DNA of 64,000 nt, taken from contig NW_025064894.1 of NCBI RefSeq assembly GCF_019112545.1, positions 772,297 through 836,296 of the forward strand, in the 5' to 3' direction. Position numbers and translations under genes: made by a program. This stretch comes from Guyanagaster necrorhizus (lineage: Eukaryota; Basidiomycota; Agaricomycetes; Agaricales; Physalacriaceae). The notes beneath the pieces are model-generated. The model ran no database searches, was not told the origin of the DNA, and saw nothing but the letters and a program-made list of their open reading frames with translations. This document shows, piece by piece, positions 34,130-44,658 of the stretch (its first letter is position 1; the number at the start of each line of letters is the position of its first letter).

Positions 34130-36000
34130 TCAAACCTGTAGAACGCTCCCCAATATCTTCAGGACATAAGATGGTCTGGGGCCATCTGGCTGTCGAGGCG
34201 CCATGTTATCGAGAGTCCAGACATGGTTTGGTCCTCCTAAAACGACGATGTCAGCTGGCACATCATGGATATACTGCCTCAAATCCGTGCTTTTTGGCCT
34301 TTCGGACACGATGACGTCCAGAGCCGTCTGATAAAGATGTGCCAAGGAGTCTTTAGCGACCTCTTGAGTATTTGCAATCTGAATTCACACATCGAGTGCT
34401 CCACATAGAATTCGGAATGGTTCATCGTCATTATAGATGGCACGAAAACGTGAATCGATATAGAACCGAATATCCGCACTCGCGTCCGGAGATGAGGGGT
34501 CTGCTGATAAAAAAGACGCATAAAAGGCAGACCAGTTCCGAATCCCTCTGCAAGAACGGCAAGTGTCTCGTTACAAGTTCGACGTTCATCCAATCCATCA
34601 ATTATAACGACCAAGGAGGGTCCGTTTTCTGGTATTCCCTCGTATGCTGTTCAGCGGCTCTAGGAGAAGCAATTCAAACTGCTCCTTCGCCGACGATGAC
34701 GGCAAACCCAGGATCTCTGTGCGGTCATTGTCAACACGACAAATGGCAGTACAAATGGCTGGGACTCGATTGCACAGGGAGTGCGCGATGATAAGGATGA
34801 TTGTTCGTGGTATGTCTGACATTATCCACGGTGGAAAGACAATTACGATCGTATCGAATGAAGGCGGCAAGTGATGAGCCTCTGGTTCGGGCTCGCATTG
34901 TTAAATTATGGTACAAGGTCCCCATAACCGAGCTCTTTCACGTTCCTGCCATGCCGCGGCACCAAAACGTACTGCCATTTCTGTCGTCAATCCATTTCTC
35001 TATCGTATCAATAGCCTTGACCCTAGTGCCTAACATGCAGGCTGACGTAGGGCCGAACTCGAATTGATTGGGTAATTCAGATGCAGCTGCGAGCCTTTTA
35101 AAGTTTTCTTTCATTTCTGAAAGATCATGATTGAGCAAAGAAATTTTGGATATCAAGTGAATAACATACCGCGCCATTCTTCCTCTGCCTTAGCCATATC
35201 CAAAGTTTCCGTAGAGATCTTCAAATGGAGCCTCGTATTCAATTTTTGGAATTATTCCCGGAGTGTTTTGACTTTCTTGGATAGGTTAGCGCTGATCACT
35301 CGACCTGGCTTGATTGATGAGACATAAATGGTATTTATAGATAGCCCTAAAGTTCATATTCACCTAAAATGCTCTGCTTTGCGTATCCTTCAATGAACCG
35401 AGCGCATGAAATTGTCTGCTTGAAAAGGGCGTCATACACGAAGGCAAGCCTTTTTATAGCTCGTAAGGCCTTGCTCTCGCTCGCCGCTTCGTAGGCTGAT
35501 ATCATGATACCATAGAGCTCTGCCACCTGTTCATTCGTATCCTCTTGTTTCTTCAATATCTATTGTCTTCATCAACTTTCGACGGACGATCTACTTTAGA
35601 ACCAAATCTTACGTCGACCCCCATGGATACGAAACTCCATGCCAACTTGGCGCTAGGATGACTCTTATCATTAGGACACAATTGAGCTAGATGGATAGTA
35701 CAGATTTGAGAGAAACATACCTCTGCTAGCATATCGATCATTCTCTTAACGGCCACCGCACGGCGAAGGACCGGGCCGATTTTATTCAGAGGATCTTTCG
35801 GTTTCGAAGCAGCCTGGACAAGCCTTCTCGATCCTGTGTACCAGCGCTATCTAGTACGCACTGAGAGCCTTGTCGAACGCCTAAGCAACATCTTATCTGA
35901 CTTGATCTCGAGGCGGTAACGTACCACTGTGTTTTTCTTCATGCAACCCACTCTCATACCCAAGTCATTCTAGGCTGCCGGACATCTAGATGGATCTCGA
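34130..36000 (-). pseudogene. NACHT-type NLR (STAND NTPase) pseudogene
   Basis: From 5' to 3' on the minus strand: an N-terminal helical region ('RRLVQAASKPKDPLNKIG', 'LRRAVAVKRMIDMLAE', 'LAFVYDALFKQTISCARFIE'). A linker 'GTRVKAIDTIEKWI' is followed by 'FWCRGMAG-T-stop-KSSVM', which is Walker A with its third glycine codon GGA changed to TGA at 34940-34938. Then come 'IPRTIILIIAHSLCNRVPAI' and Walker B 'VVIIDGLDER'. The C-terminal part reads 'YIHDVPADIVVLGGPNHVWT'. Frame changes also occur near 34600 and 34370. Basidiomycete NLRs of this design are thought to act in non-self recognition. This copy cannot make an active NTPase. Confidence 0.7.
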
Positions 36001-37090
36001 AACGTGCTATCTATCGAAGGGGACCCTCCAGCAACTCACGAAACTGCCGAAGGAGCCACCGAAGAATCCTCGAGTCCACGAGATTCCGGCGCTCTTGTCG
36101 GAGTTTACTATGGACGTTCTCTAGACATGTCGAAGGGATACACCTGACGAGGAAGGGATCCTTCAGATGATCCGCCCGGCTCAGGAAAAAGTTCAAACGG
36201 GCTATTCGGGGGACGGCTCCACAGTTTCGTCCATTTGAGCGGAACCTTGCTGGTAATCTAACGCTTGCTGCTCCGACTTTTTTGGGTCATGAAAACGATG
36301 AGGGCGTGGTGGAATCTGGAGAGGATCAGTGTATCTATGTGGATGAAGTGCAAACCAGGGCTCTTCAGTAAGTGTTTATCTAAAGTGTTATTATCTGTTG
36401 CTATAAGTACTCATTGGTAATTATACAGTGCGCGAGCTCCCTGGACATTACCCATTCGTCGTCCAAGCCTCATATATCTTCAAAGTGACTGACAAGTGGC
36501 ACATACCTGCTAAAATCCTGTGCAAAGCTGTTTACAGTGTCCTCATCACTCACGTCAACACGCTTATCACTTCATCATTTTGGTGAGTTTGGACAAAATA
36601 TCCTGGAACAGCGTGTCCGGTAAGACACTTTTTTTCTTTCTGCAATTTCAAACAGTCTAACAAAATGGTCATTGGCATTCGGATTCTCGCTGATTAGAAC
36701 ACCATAGGAAAGACATGGTGGTCTCCGTGCGGCGATTTGCTAAGGTTTGACGAGAATTTTGAGTCAGCAATACCTGCGTATGTACTCTCCCTGGTACACC
36801 GAGAACCAGCACGGAAAACGAGGTCGAATAGAAGGCAATGAGGGTCCTAGACGAAGGTAAAAATGGAAAGCAATGTATAGACCGCACTGTCCGCAGTGGT
36901 TGCTATTTCCGGTGCTGAATCATCACCGGCCATTGAGTTCTGCGACGGCCAAGTAAATCTTAGAATTATTTCTCTACAACGAAGTCTTCGGACATGAAAA
37001 ACACAAGTTGTATTATTTGTATCCCATATGCAGCTGATTCAATGTCCAAAAACGCAATAGCAGCGTCTAGATAGTAGCAAACATACAAAA
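36001..37090. other. Intergenic region with unassigned coding-like fragments
   Basis: On the plus strand 36010-36160 reads 'THETAEGATEESSSPRDSGA' followed by 'LVGVYYGRSLDMSKGYT', and 36180-36370 reads 'PTFLGHENDEGVVESGEDQ', both open and protein-like. A later piece reads 'HYPFVVQASYIFKVTDKWH'. No start, family or consistent join was found. They may be an eroded gene opposite to the NLR. Confidence 0.25.
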
Positions 37091-38287
37091 TTAACTTAGG
37101 TATCGTCTGGAGACTGTCAACAACCCGCGCCTTTCAACTTGTTCAAAGAACGCAGCACCTTTGAATGTCAATCCCTCCAGCTCGCCTTCCCACGACAACC
37201 ACTCGGCTTTCTCTTCTCCTTCTCCGTCCCACTCCTCCGGGGTTGCGCTGAACACGAGCTCAACCTTGCTCAATTCCATCTTGGATAAAACTGCATCGAG
37301 CTCTGCCCACTTGTCCGGACTCCCAGATATGCCAATCAGGTCATACTCCAATTGGACCTCCTTTAAGCACCCCCCCTGAGCTTTGTGTAGCAGGTGTATG
37401 AGCCAATCTGTTATCTCGTCGTAGTCTTTGCATGTATCCACCGGATATGAGCGCCAGGGGGTGGTCACAAGCAAACGAAGCCTGGTAATGTTTTGGATAT
37501 CCGGAACGGGTATCTCTGGCTTGGAGGCTCCCACTAGAAATAACTCATCCAGGTGCGTATAAGGAATCACGTCGTATTGTGGGATGTTTTGCTCCGGATA
37601 ATAAATTGGGTAGGTAAGCCGTCGAATACGAGATGGCATGGAGAGGAGTGGGAGGAGGCACTTGATAGTATGCACGTCCGATTGGCTGCTGCCCTGGGTA
37701 ATCACTAATTCTTCAAGGTCAAGGGAAACTTCAGACGGTGAGGATGTCTCTTCAACAATGTCTATGTCGTATAGTGCTAGCTTGTTTAATTTATGGAACC
37801 TGCCGAGGAAGGTGCCAAGGTTCGTCACAGAACAGTGATTCATTTCCAATTCCTCAACTTCAGGCCAGACGATATTAATACCGACTAGTTCCACCTGGAC
37901 AAGATGCAAGGACGTCAAATTCTTCATCATTGCAAAGACGATGGGCAGCTGTGGTTCAGAGGCAACCCACGTACGACAGGGGGCATTGAACCAGTTGGGA
38001 TTTTCGCTCAAGGTAAGAGTCCTTACAAGTGCCGCCACATTTTGGCACTTCTTCGAGAAATTTTCGCAGCGATTGGACGACCGATTTGGGAGGAAATCGA
38101 AGTGCATGGCATGGAATAGGTGATAGCGGCTGCGGTGGACAAGTTGACGAGAGGACAATGCGCAAGCTGTAAGAGAGGGAACGTCATCGGACAGAGCGTC
38201 AATTATTTCATTTATGAGTTCTGGTGGTAACCTAGGTGTCCAAACCGCACGTTGTAGGGTAGATTGTAAGGTACTCATGGCGGTCAT
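37091..38287 (-). CDS. F-box protein with LRR-like C-terminal region
   Basis: A single uninterrupted exon of 398 residues from the ATG at 38287 (a second in-frame ATG at 38278 is equally possible). Residues about 18-65 are an F-box-like motif: 'RLPPELINEIIDALSDDVPS' then 'LTACALSSRQLVHRSRYHLF'. The rest has irregular leucine-rich repeats ('NLTSLHLVQVELVG', 'EELEMNHCSVTNL', 'LNKLALYDIDIVE'). F-box proteins link substrates to the SCF ubiquitin ligase. This kind belongs to the large, rapidly changing Agaricomycete F-box families. A TATA-like 'ttataagtacc' (plus, about 38325) lies just upstream. The target is unknown. Confidence 0.82.
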   Translation of the reverse strand: MTAMSTLQSTLQRAVWTPRLPPELINEIIDALSDDVPSLTACALSSRQLVHRSRYHLFHAMHFDFLPNRSSNRCENFSKKCQNVAALVRTLTLSENPNWFNAPCRTWVASEPQLPIVFAMMKNLTSLHLVQVELVGINIVWPEVEELEMNHCSVTNLGTFLGRFHKLNKLALYDIDIVEETSSPSEVSLDLEELVITQGSSQSDVHTIKCLLPLLSMPSRIRRLTYPIYYPEQNIPQYDVIPYTHLDELFLVGASKPEIPVPDIQNITRLRLLVTTPWRSYPVDTCKDYDEITDWLIHLLHKAQGGCLKEVQLEYDLIGISGSPDKWAELDAVLSKMELSKVELVFSATPEEWDGEGEEKAEWLSWEGELEGLTFKGAAFFEQVERRGLLTVSRRYLS

Positions 38288-38658
38288 GGACAAAGTTCAG
38301 GGCAGGGGCTTTGAGGTCGGTCTCTTATAAGTACCGTGACCGAGACTTTTATTTCCTAATTTACTTATGAGACAAAAGTTTCAGGTGATAAAGTGTGCTC
38401 CAGACATCTAACAGTTTCACTTTTGATTGATCAAAATTTACAAGAATCATGTCCACTCTTCCTTGATACGATGCACAGCCTTTGACAAGCAACGCCCCAG
38501 GCCTGGGCCATTCTGGGCCGGAACATTGCATTGAAATCAGCCACTCGGTTCTCGCAATAGTAAAGAAGATTGAATACTAGTTATGTACAGGTAGGCAGGC
38601 AGTAGTCAGGTCATTTCATCTTATCACAAACCGAAAAATTCTGTACATTGATGAAAAG
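38288..38658. other. Intergenic region
   Basis: Promoter of the F-box gene and 3' flank of the DyP relic; nothing else is visible. Confidence 0.4.
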
Positions 38659-39669
38659 TCAGCAGGGCGGGTGTAATGAACACAGGTAGTTGGTTACCAT
38701 ACATAGTCCAAAAAGCTTTGATACACAGAGCAGGAAATTTGGGAACAAGAAGAAATTCATGCCCTCGCAAAAAGTCTCCTTCAAACTCTTGATAGAAGGT
38801 GTGAAGAAGTATTCACCACCACGAGGAACAACAGATTGCTCTATCAAAGCAAGCTCGACATTGGGATCAGCAGGATCGGTCCCTGACAACGTTCTGATCC
38901 CTCCTTTTCCAGCCTGTCCGATGATTGGATCGAATCTGCGGAAAACATCAATCCGTACCAGAATATTATCAGGGATGAATTTGACATACCCTGGCTTAGC
39001 CGGCGTTTGATGAAATGGTAGAAAATTGACTGAATTTTCCCAGCCTGCGATCATTACATGTTAGTCTCGCGACTTCCGAATGTGAGCAGCAAATGGGCAC
39101 CGGAACTGGTCGTCGCGCTCCCCTTCGAAACTGAAGTCGTTGTTCCTAGCATGAAATGAACGTGATGAAGGGTATAGGTGGATAAATATCACAAACTTCT
39201 GAGGATCGGCAGCTAATTCGGGGTCATCTTTGAGTGGCGTGATATCTAAAGCGAGCACATGAAGATACGAGTGACTCAAGCGAGCTCTGTCAGCATACCG
39301 ATAGGTGCACCTAACGAAGATACATTGAGATATCCTTCAAAAGAATTCTAAGCGAAACTGGACTTACCGCTCTTCCACCTTCCGACCATCTTCGCATCTC
39401 TCAGCTCGCTACCATCCTCAGGCGAAAGCCCGGGCATGATGATGATAGGAGGCTTCCTCAAGAAATCAGCAAACTCAGGCACGAGCTGCAATAGGTACTG
39501 GAAGACCAGAAATGTCCCGTCCTTCGACCAGTCCGGCCTAGTCGCCGCCCGCGAATCTCCTTCTTCTCCGGCTAGCAACACATCTGCTCGTACGAGTTTC
39601 GGACCCGGGGGTGGATTTGCATCAAATCCAATGACCGACGGGTTCGATACACCATCGAGAAACCCAAAG
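38659..39669 (-). pseudogene. DyP-type peroxidase, 5'-truncated with internal deletion
   Basis: The minus strand begins at a splice acceptor (39670) with 'FGFLDGVSNPSVIGFD', the GxxDG heme-pocket motif with catalytic Asp. It continues 'PGPKLVRADVLLAGEEGDS', 'PDWSKDGTFLVFQYLLQLVP', 'LSPEDGSELRDAKMVGRW', 'GAPIDITPLKDDPELAADPQ', and 'DQFRCPFAAHIRKSR' containing the proximal His. Then, only about 30 bp later, it resumes at 'GWENSVNFLPFHQTPAKPG', 'FDPIIGQAGKGGIRTLSGTD' and 'VVPRGGEYFFTPSIKSLKET'. The roughly 60-residue stretch that normally holds the distal Arg (RAGIPYG type) is missing, and no N-terminal half is recognisable upstream. Small introns with good sites remain, so decay is recent. Intact relatives oxidise dyes and lignin-related compounds with H2O2. 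Confidence 0.75.
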
Positions 39670-40500
39670 CTGGCAATTACCGTGTTAGATATGGAACAAG
39701 CTACCAGGCGAAGATCCACCATCCAATAGAAAAGGAGATGACTTCGATGATGTAAAAGGCATATGATGACCAAGACCATGATTATTTGTCGTCGTCCGAT
39801 CTGAAGGCACTTGGGAGAAGCTATTGCAACATGTCAGGAAATCTGAATGATCCAAACCACAGACATAACGAACACCGGATGATGCTCCATAGCGAGAGAT
39901 AATCAAGATTCCCATGTATACTCCTGCAGTAGCAGTGAGATTTTGTACCTATTTTAGAGATGGAAACATACCATTGCAAAAGGCATTCAAGACAGTTTCG
40001 TTCAGAAATGAATCCATATTCCCAAAGACTGCTTGTACGGGCAAACCCATCAGCCCGTTTACTCCAACGTCTCGTATTCTCTTCTCCCGCCAAGCACTGC
40101 AATTGGATGCGCTTGTTGTCTCAGGGTGGATGGACGGCACCACAGCCAACTGGCTTGGCTTCATGTGCGCAGGCGAGACCTCCCGGAAATAAATCATTTC
40201 TCCATGTCACAGAGATAGAGGGAATTCCGCATGTCCGCAACAGTTTCTTAAGTCAATGTGAATCATGAATTCCGTACATACATAACAAAGCGAGTACAGA
40301 GAAATTATTACTTGTATAACTTCTGTCTGAAGTGAAGAGAGTTCAAAGCCTAGCGGTACGGTGTAAAGTGGTGAATGGATGTATCATATATGGTTCAGGA
40401 TAGTCGACGGATTTCAACGGAGAGCAACGAGACGAAGAGAATGTTAAAAGTTCTTAGCTTTGCGGGTGAGGGAAAATGGGCAACGAGAGAGACAATTGCC
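39670..40500. other. Region where the DyP N-terminal half would be expected
   Basis: Open frames exist on both strands at 39914-40197, but none matches the peroxidase N-terminus or another family I know. It is read as eroded or replaced sequence plus the 3' flank of the zinc-finger gene. Confidence 0.35.
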
Positions 40501-41585
40501 TCAATGGGAGATACTCATATGCTGCTTCAGATTGTCTTTCCTGCTGAAAGACCTCAGGCAGCCTTTTTTCAGACATTTATAAGCTAGGGAGCTGTGAGCA
40601 CCGGAACCGAGAGAAAAGGTCGAGCGCACGCTTGTAGCATGTGGAGGCTCCTGATATGCCTCTTCAGATGTTCGCCTCGAAGGAAGCACTTTTCGCATCC
40701 TTCGTACTTGCAAACGTATCGCCTGTAGCCCTTGTTGGGAGGGCCTGTCTTCTTCGAGCCGAACGGAATCGATGCAATCAACGTGTGAGGTTCTGCTTCA
40801 ACCTGATCGTCTTGGCGGAACTCCGGAGCAACGGAAACTTTCCTTCTGCGCCTTTTCTTATCGCCACGGCTGTCGTTCTCGCTCAAGTGGTTCGTCGTCG
40901 TGGTCGGCCGAGTTTTCTTTCTGGGTGTCGAGGGTCCTTGACTAGGGCAGTAGGCAGAATCAGAATCCGATTCGTCGTCTCCGTGGTAGGAAAATTCGGA
41001 TTCCGACGGTGGTGAATGGCTCATAGACTCCCTGTGCGAGTTCGAAGCTGAGGACACCTCTGAGTCAGACTGTAGCATCCTAGATGGCGAGAGGTCCTGA
41101 TGAGCGGGCTGTGCATTTGCCTCAGGAGAAGGTGATGGGTCAGGAAGTTGCTCCGGGAAGAATGAAGAGGATGCTGGGGACGATGGGGAAGATGTGAGTT
41201 CCGATACATTGACGAACATAATAGGCGGTGTTGAGAGTGGCGACTCGGATTCCAACTCCGGTGGGGTAGATGGTGTCGCGGGACGAGCCAAAGGAGGGTC
41301 CAAGGGAAATGTCGAAGTGTCGCCAGAAATGATGGGCGAGTCCGCCGCTGACAGAAGGTAAGAGATAAAGTCTTCGGAGATGTCATCTCCGAAAAACATC
41401 TGCACGAAAGAAATGGCATCCTCCGTGGAATCGAAGTTGGAGAGGTAGTCGTATCGGTCGTTCTGGGAAAACGGAGGGCCTGAAGATGGGGTTGGACTCT
41501 CTGTCTCATGTGAATCCTCAGGCCGCGAAGATGGGACGCCATTCATCTGCAGAGGCTGGAAGTCAATGTACAGGAAGGCGTCCAT
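40501..41585 (-). CDS. C2H2 zinc-finger transcription factor (two fingers at the C-terminus)
   Basis: Two exons (41585-40630 and 40591-40501, 38-bp GT-AG intron) join in phase to 348 residues. The N-terminal two thirds is an acidic, Ser/Pro-rich activation-type region. A basic stretch 'DKKRRRRK' (about residue 235-245) looks like a nuclear localisation signal. Finger 1 is 'CKYEGCEKCFLRGEHLKRHI' plus RSLH. Finger 2, after the intron, is 'CLKKGCLRSFSRKDNLKQHM' plus SISH, right at the C-terminus. The arrangement resembles stress/development C2H2 regulators (Msn2-like spacing). The start is the ATG at 41585, downstream of a TATA box and a GGT-repeat leader. The regulated genes are unknown. Confidence 0.85.
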
Positions 41586-41594
41586 CTGCGGAGC

Positions 41595-41618
41595 GGTGGT
41601 GGTGGTGGTGGTGGTGGT
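41595..41618. repeat. Trinucleotide microsatellite (GGT)8
   Basis: Eight GGT units in the 5' leader of the zinc-finger gene (ACC on its sense strand). Confidence 0.95.
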
Positions 41619-41653
41619 TACTGCTAGAAATGACTCGAGCCAAGTTTTCGCCC

Positions 41654-41661
41654 TTTTTATA
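41654..41661 (-). promoter_or_regulatory. TATA box of the zinc-finger gene
   Basis: TATAAAAA on the minus strand, about 70 bp before the ATG at 41585 and in a CG-rich context. Confidence 0.6.
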
Positions 41662-41699
41662 CCCAAATGCCAAGACAAATCGGGGATCCTCGATCATGT

Positions 41700-42300
41700 C
41701 TTGATTTCATACGCAAATCCAAAAGCCGATCCGAAATAAACCGATGCGTACTCATTCGTTTCCTCGTGCTGTTGAACTCGAGGACCTTTAAAAGCATGTA
41801 CTTCTCCGACTGGCCCATGGCTTCTATGTCAAAATATCCTTCGATTTCTTGACAAAGGGGAACCCAACGTTTCGCGCGGCAGCCACCAACGCGGTCTCGT
41901 CCGGCGATTCAGCCTTGTTATCCAAGTGATACGGTAACTCTTGGGGCTCGGATTTGTCGGAAAGGGCTGTGTGACACAAAGCGAGCGCTCGGAAGAAGGC
42001 GATGAGGTGACCTCGTTGTTCAGACGAACGGTCCGCCAAATTCTGCGCGAGTTTAGGTGACACCAGAGTCAGCTTGTCCGGCTGAAGGTACCGGTTCTTA
42101 AAGGTGCGTTCCATAACACTCAACATTTGCTGCTTGAGCGCTGCGAGTTTCTCCGTCAAGTCACGGGGATCAAGGGGGTCTGCATTGCCTTCTCGGGTTG
42201 CAGCACCACGCTGCGCCTCCGTCACCCCTTCCATATGCGATACCATGAACCGAGGTAAATAAACGACGTTGTGAGAACTGTTAGAGTAGCTAAGTAAGTG
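41700..42300 (-). pseudogene. Fragment of a P4-type ATPase (phospholipid flippase, Drs2/Dnf class)
   Basis: The translation shows the N-domain region of a P4-ATPase: 'GVTEAQRGAATREGNADP', 'LIAFFRALALCHTALSDK' and 'DNKAESPDETALVAAARN' (the conserved KAESPDE.ALV motif). Then a frameshift near 41830 leads to 'KYMLLKVLEFNSTRKRMS', the conserved FNSTRKRM motif. Neither the phosphorylation DKTGT segment upstream nor the membrane helices downstream are present. It stops just before the promoter of the zinc-finger gene. It is a transposed or duplicated gene piece, about 180 codons of a protein that is normally over 1200. Confidence 0.8.
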
Positions 42301-42330
42301 TATACTGGTATAGTAGCTAAGAAGCATACC

Positions 42331-43640
42331 TCAATCGGCGCAGTAAGAGTAAAACGACTGAGGTTGCTGACGTGGCTATGGGGTGGTTAGGAGTATAGTA
42401 AAGAAAATGTACCTAACAATCGTGTATAAAAAATAAGAGTAATGCTCGAGACTGGCGTCGGGTACCACGTGTCTCCTTCAACAGGAAACAGAGCGAAGCA
42501 CATACATTGTCCATCCCGCCCGATCTTACCGGCCATCCGCATGCTACCTCAAGTCATGCTCAAGTTTGCTCTCCGCTCCACTTGCTCTCTGGATCCTCAT
42601 ATATCGTGCGGGGAAAACTCACTGACGCGCTGCCCTCATGTCTGAGATTAGCTTGAGTTAGCTTGAGAGAGTTGCGATACTGCCTCGCACAGCGAGTATC
42701 CCACCCCGTAACTTTGACGTGGAATTATGTTTCGAAACGATGACGTTACAACTTGGACCAGGTGAGAAATGAGTTAGATAGTTTGGATGTGATGGGAGAG
42801 AAGCCCGATAGATCAAATGTATTTCCAGATATCGCTGCCTCTTGTCCTCGGACTGGCTTAAGAAATATTATCGATCGTATACCCTCAATACTCATTCTCT
42901 GTCCAATTACACTGAGAAATTCCTTGCGTATTATAAAGGGGCTCGGCGCCAGCAGGACCATGGAACGTTGACGTCCACTTTGGAAAAGTATATCCGAGTT
43001 TTCCTCAACTTGAGTAGGCTCGGACTGATCACATTGATTTCTAGTCCTTCCGACGAGATTAATACGATCCTATCGAGCCTGAACAATGTCGGTATCCCAT
43101 GGAATTCAAGGCTCGGACTTGGTGAGGCTGCTTCCTGCTGATCACATGGAAGGCATCTTTGAAGATAATGGCAGACGTCCGTGCGTACTTTGAAGGTATG
43201 CCCTTTTGATTTCCACTTCGTCGGCTCCCCTCTGAAATAAAATACAGTCGCCTACAAGCGCTTCGCTTCCATCGACTACGATTTCGTCCGAGGCCTCCAC
43301 CGAGGCTTGTTGTGAACTTTTATCAGAGCGGCTGGGAATCGACGGTCCTAATAGACAGTTGACTTGCAAGGAGCTCGCTCAAGAGTCCTCCCCAGATCGT
43401 AGGGGCCGCCGTGAAGAACTGATATGAAAAAGCTGGAGCGTTTGCAGAGCGCTAGTGAAGAATCGTTGGTGACGGGATGAATGGGTATAACCCCGGGCTC
43501 TTGCCATCGAGGATACAGTAATATAGATGCGTAGTGGTTCTTTATGTTTTAAATTGCTCGTTCCATCATCTCTCTGGTCAGATACGGTCCGGTCTCTGAC
43601 GTGCAATTGAGGGCTGGTATTTCAGTTACATCATTGATCA
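42331..43640. other. Intergenic region with one unassigned plus-strand frame
   Basis: 42842-43141 (+) reads 'SDWLKKYYRSYTLNTHSLSN', 'YTEKFLAYYKGARRQQDHGT' and 'LEKYIRVFLNLSRLGLITL', which looks like real coding sequence. I recognise no family and there is no clear start. The rest is unassigned. Confidence 0.3.
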
Positions 43641-43650
43641 GTTCATTGCA

Positions 43651-43675
43651 ACCACCACCACCACCACCACCACCA
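43651..43675. repeat. Trinucleotide microsatellite (ACC)8
   Basis: An ACC tract that marks the switch from CpG-containing host DNA to the CpG-depleted block. It is the reverse complement of the GGT tract at 41595. Confidence 0.9.
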
Positions 43676-43679
43676 CTAC

Positions 43680-44180
43680 CTCCGACATTGAATTTTCTTC
43701 ACTCTCTTGGGAGCCTAGTAAGGTGGTTCCAGAAGCCTCCATATTAAGCTTGTTGTTAATAACTCAAAGTGCACTGGTATGTAATTCAGGACTCTGCAGA
43801 GGAGGAGATTTGAGTCACTGCCTTCTTGCAGTATGTAATTTCATTCTGGTTTATCATTGTCCATCAATAAAGAAGAGGAGACATCCTTGATTGAAAGTGG
43901 AGTCTTGGAAATTCACCTCTAGGCTCCAGTATCATGAAGATTTGTCTAGTCCAATGTGAAAATGTAGGAGCTTGCTTTCAACACTTATTGTCACAAAGAA
44001 ACCATTGGTGCTCCTTGATTTGCAAAGTATGTCATCTACTCTCATATAGGTTGATGCTGTATTAAATGCTGTCAGTAAAAGAAACCTGATGCCACTTAAT
44101 GACCATGTTCAAGTTTGGTTAATTAACAGTGAGTACTATTCCTATACTCTTGTTGCACCTCATGTTTCTGAACAGAAAAT
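43680..44180. other. CpG-free flank left of element A
   Basis: Non-coding, CpG-free. Its last 70 bp align with the left half of the empty-site relative at 32641. Together with 52298-52770 it is the target repeat of element A, lying beyond the 3' end of the DIRS-like recombinase relic. Confidence 0.5.
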
Positions 44181-44644
44181 TGTTATGATTTTTCCAGTTT
44201 TTGTTGCTTTTAACCCCTATTTATGCTTAGTCAGAGCACCTAAAGACCAGTGCTTAAGACTGTGAGACTGGCTTAGTCATCATAACAAGCCCAGTTGGTC
44301 ATTGTCTTTCAATGCAACAATATTGCTTGATGATGCACAACAAGACTTTTGTAGACAGTTGTGATGCTCAAGGACAAGGAGCACAAAGACCATAATCAAC
44401 ACAATTAGTAGTAGTATTTATATCATTATAAATAAACTGTATATAAGTAGGATAGCTCTCACTGGTATAACCCCAGCTTCAAGCTAAAGTTTACACATCT
44501 ACCATTCTATTTTGAGTCAACTTGTATTAACCTTGAGACACAATACTATACAAAACACACATAGTGAGCTTGGATGTGATTGTACAAAGGCAATACAGCA
44601 CTCATTTATCACATGTTTTGGTCATGTGTCACTTGGGCTTAACA
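44181..44644 (+). repeat. 5' LTR of element A
   Basis: 464 bp, TG...CA. TATA box TATATAAG at 44440-44447. About 30 bp downstream (44475-44487) lies AGCTTCAAGCTAA, the likely 5' end of the transcript and the exact partner of the primer-binding site. Confidence 0.93.
44440..44447 (+). promoter_or_regulatory. TATA box of element A LTR promoter
   Basis: TATATAAG, conserved at the same place in the 3' LTR and in the partial LTR at 53955. It predicts a transcript start near 44470-44476. Confidence 0.65.
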
Positions 44645-44645
44645 A

Positions 44646-44658
44646 TTAGCTTGAAGCT
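44646..44658 (+). promoter_or_regulatory. Primer-binding site complementary to the element's own transcript start
   Basis: TTAGCTTGAAGCT is the exact reverse complement of 44475-44487 in the LTR (13 of 13). It lacks the TGG start expected for a tRNA 3' end. This matches the Tf1/sushi self-priming scheme, in which the first nucleotides of the RNA fold back as primer. Confidence 0.7.

Noticed and set aside
39914..40192. Plus-strand 92-codon frame upstream of the DyP relic
   Set aside because: Both strands are open here and neither matches the peroxidase N-terminus or another family, so no gene is called.
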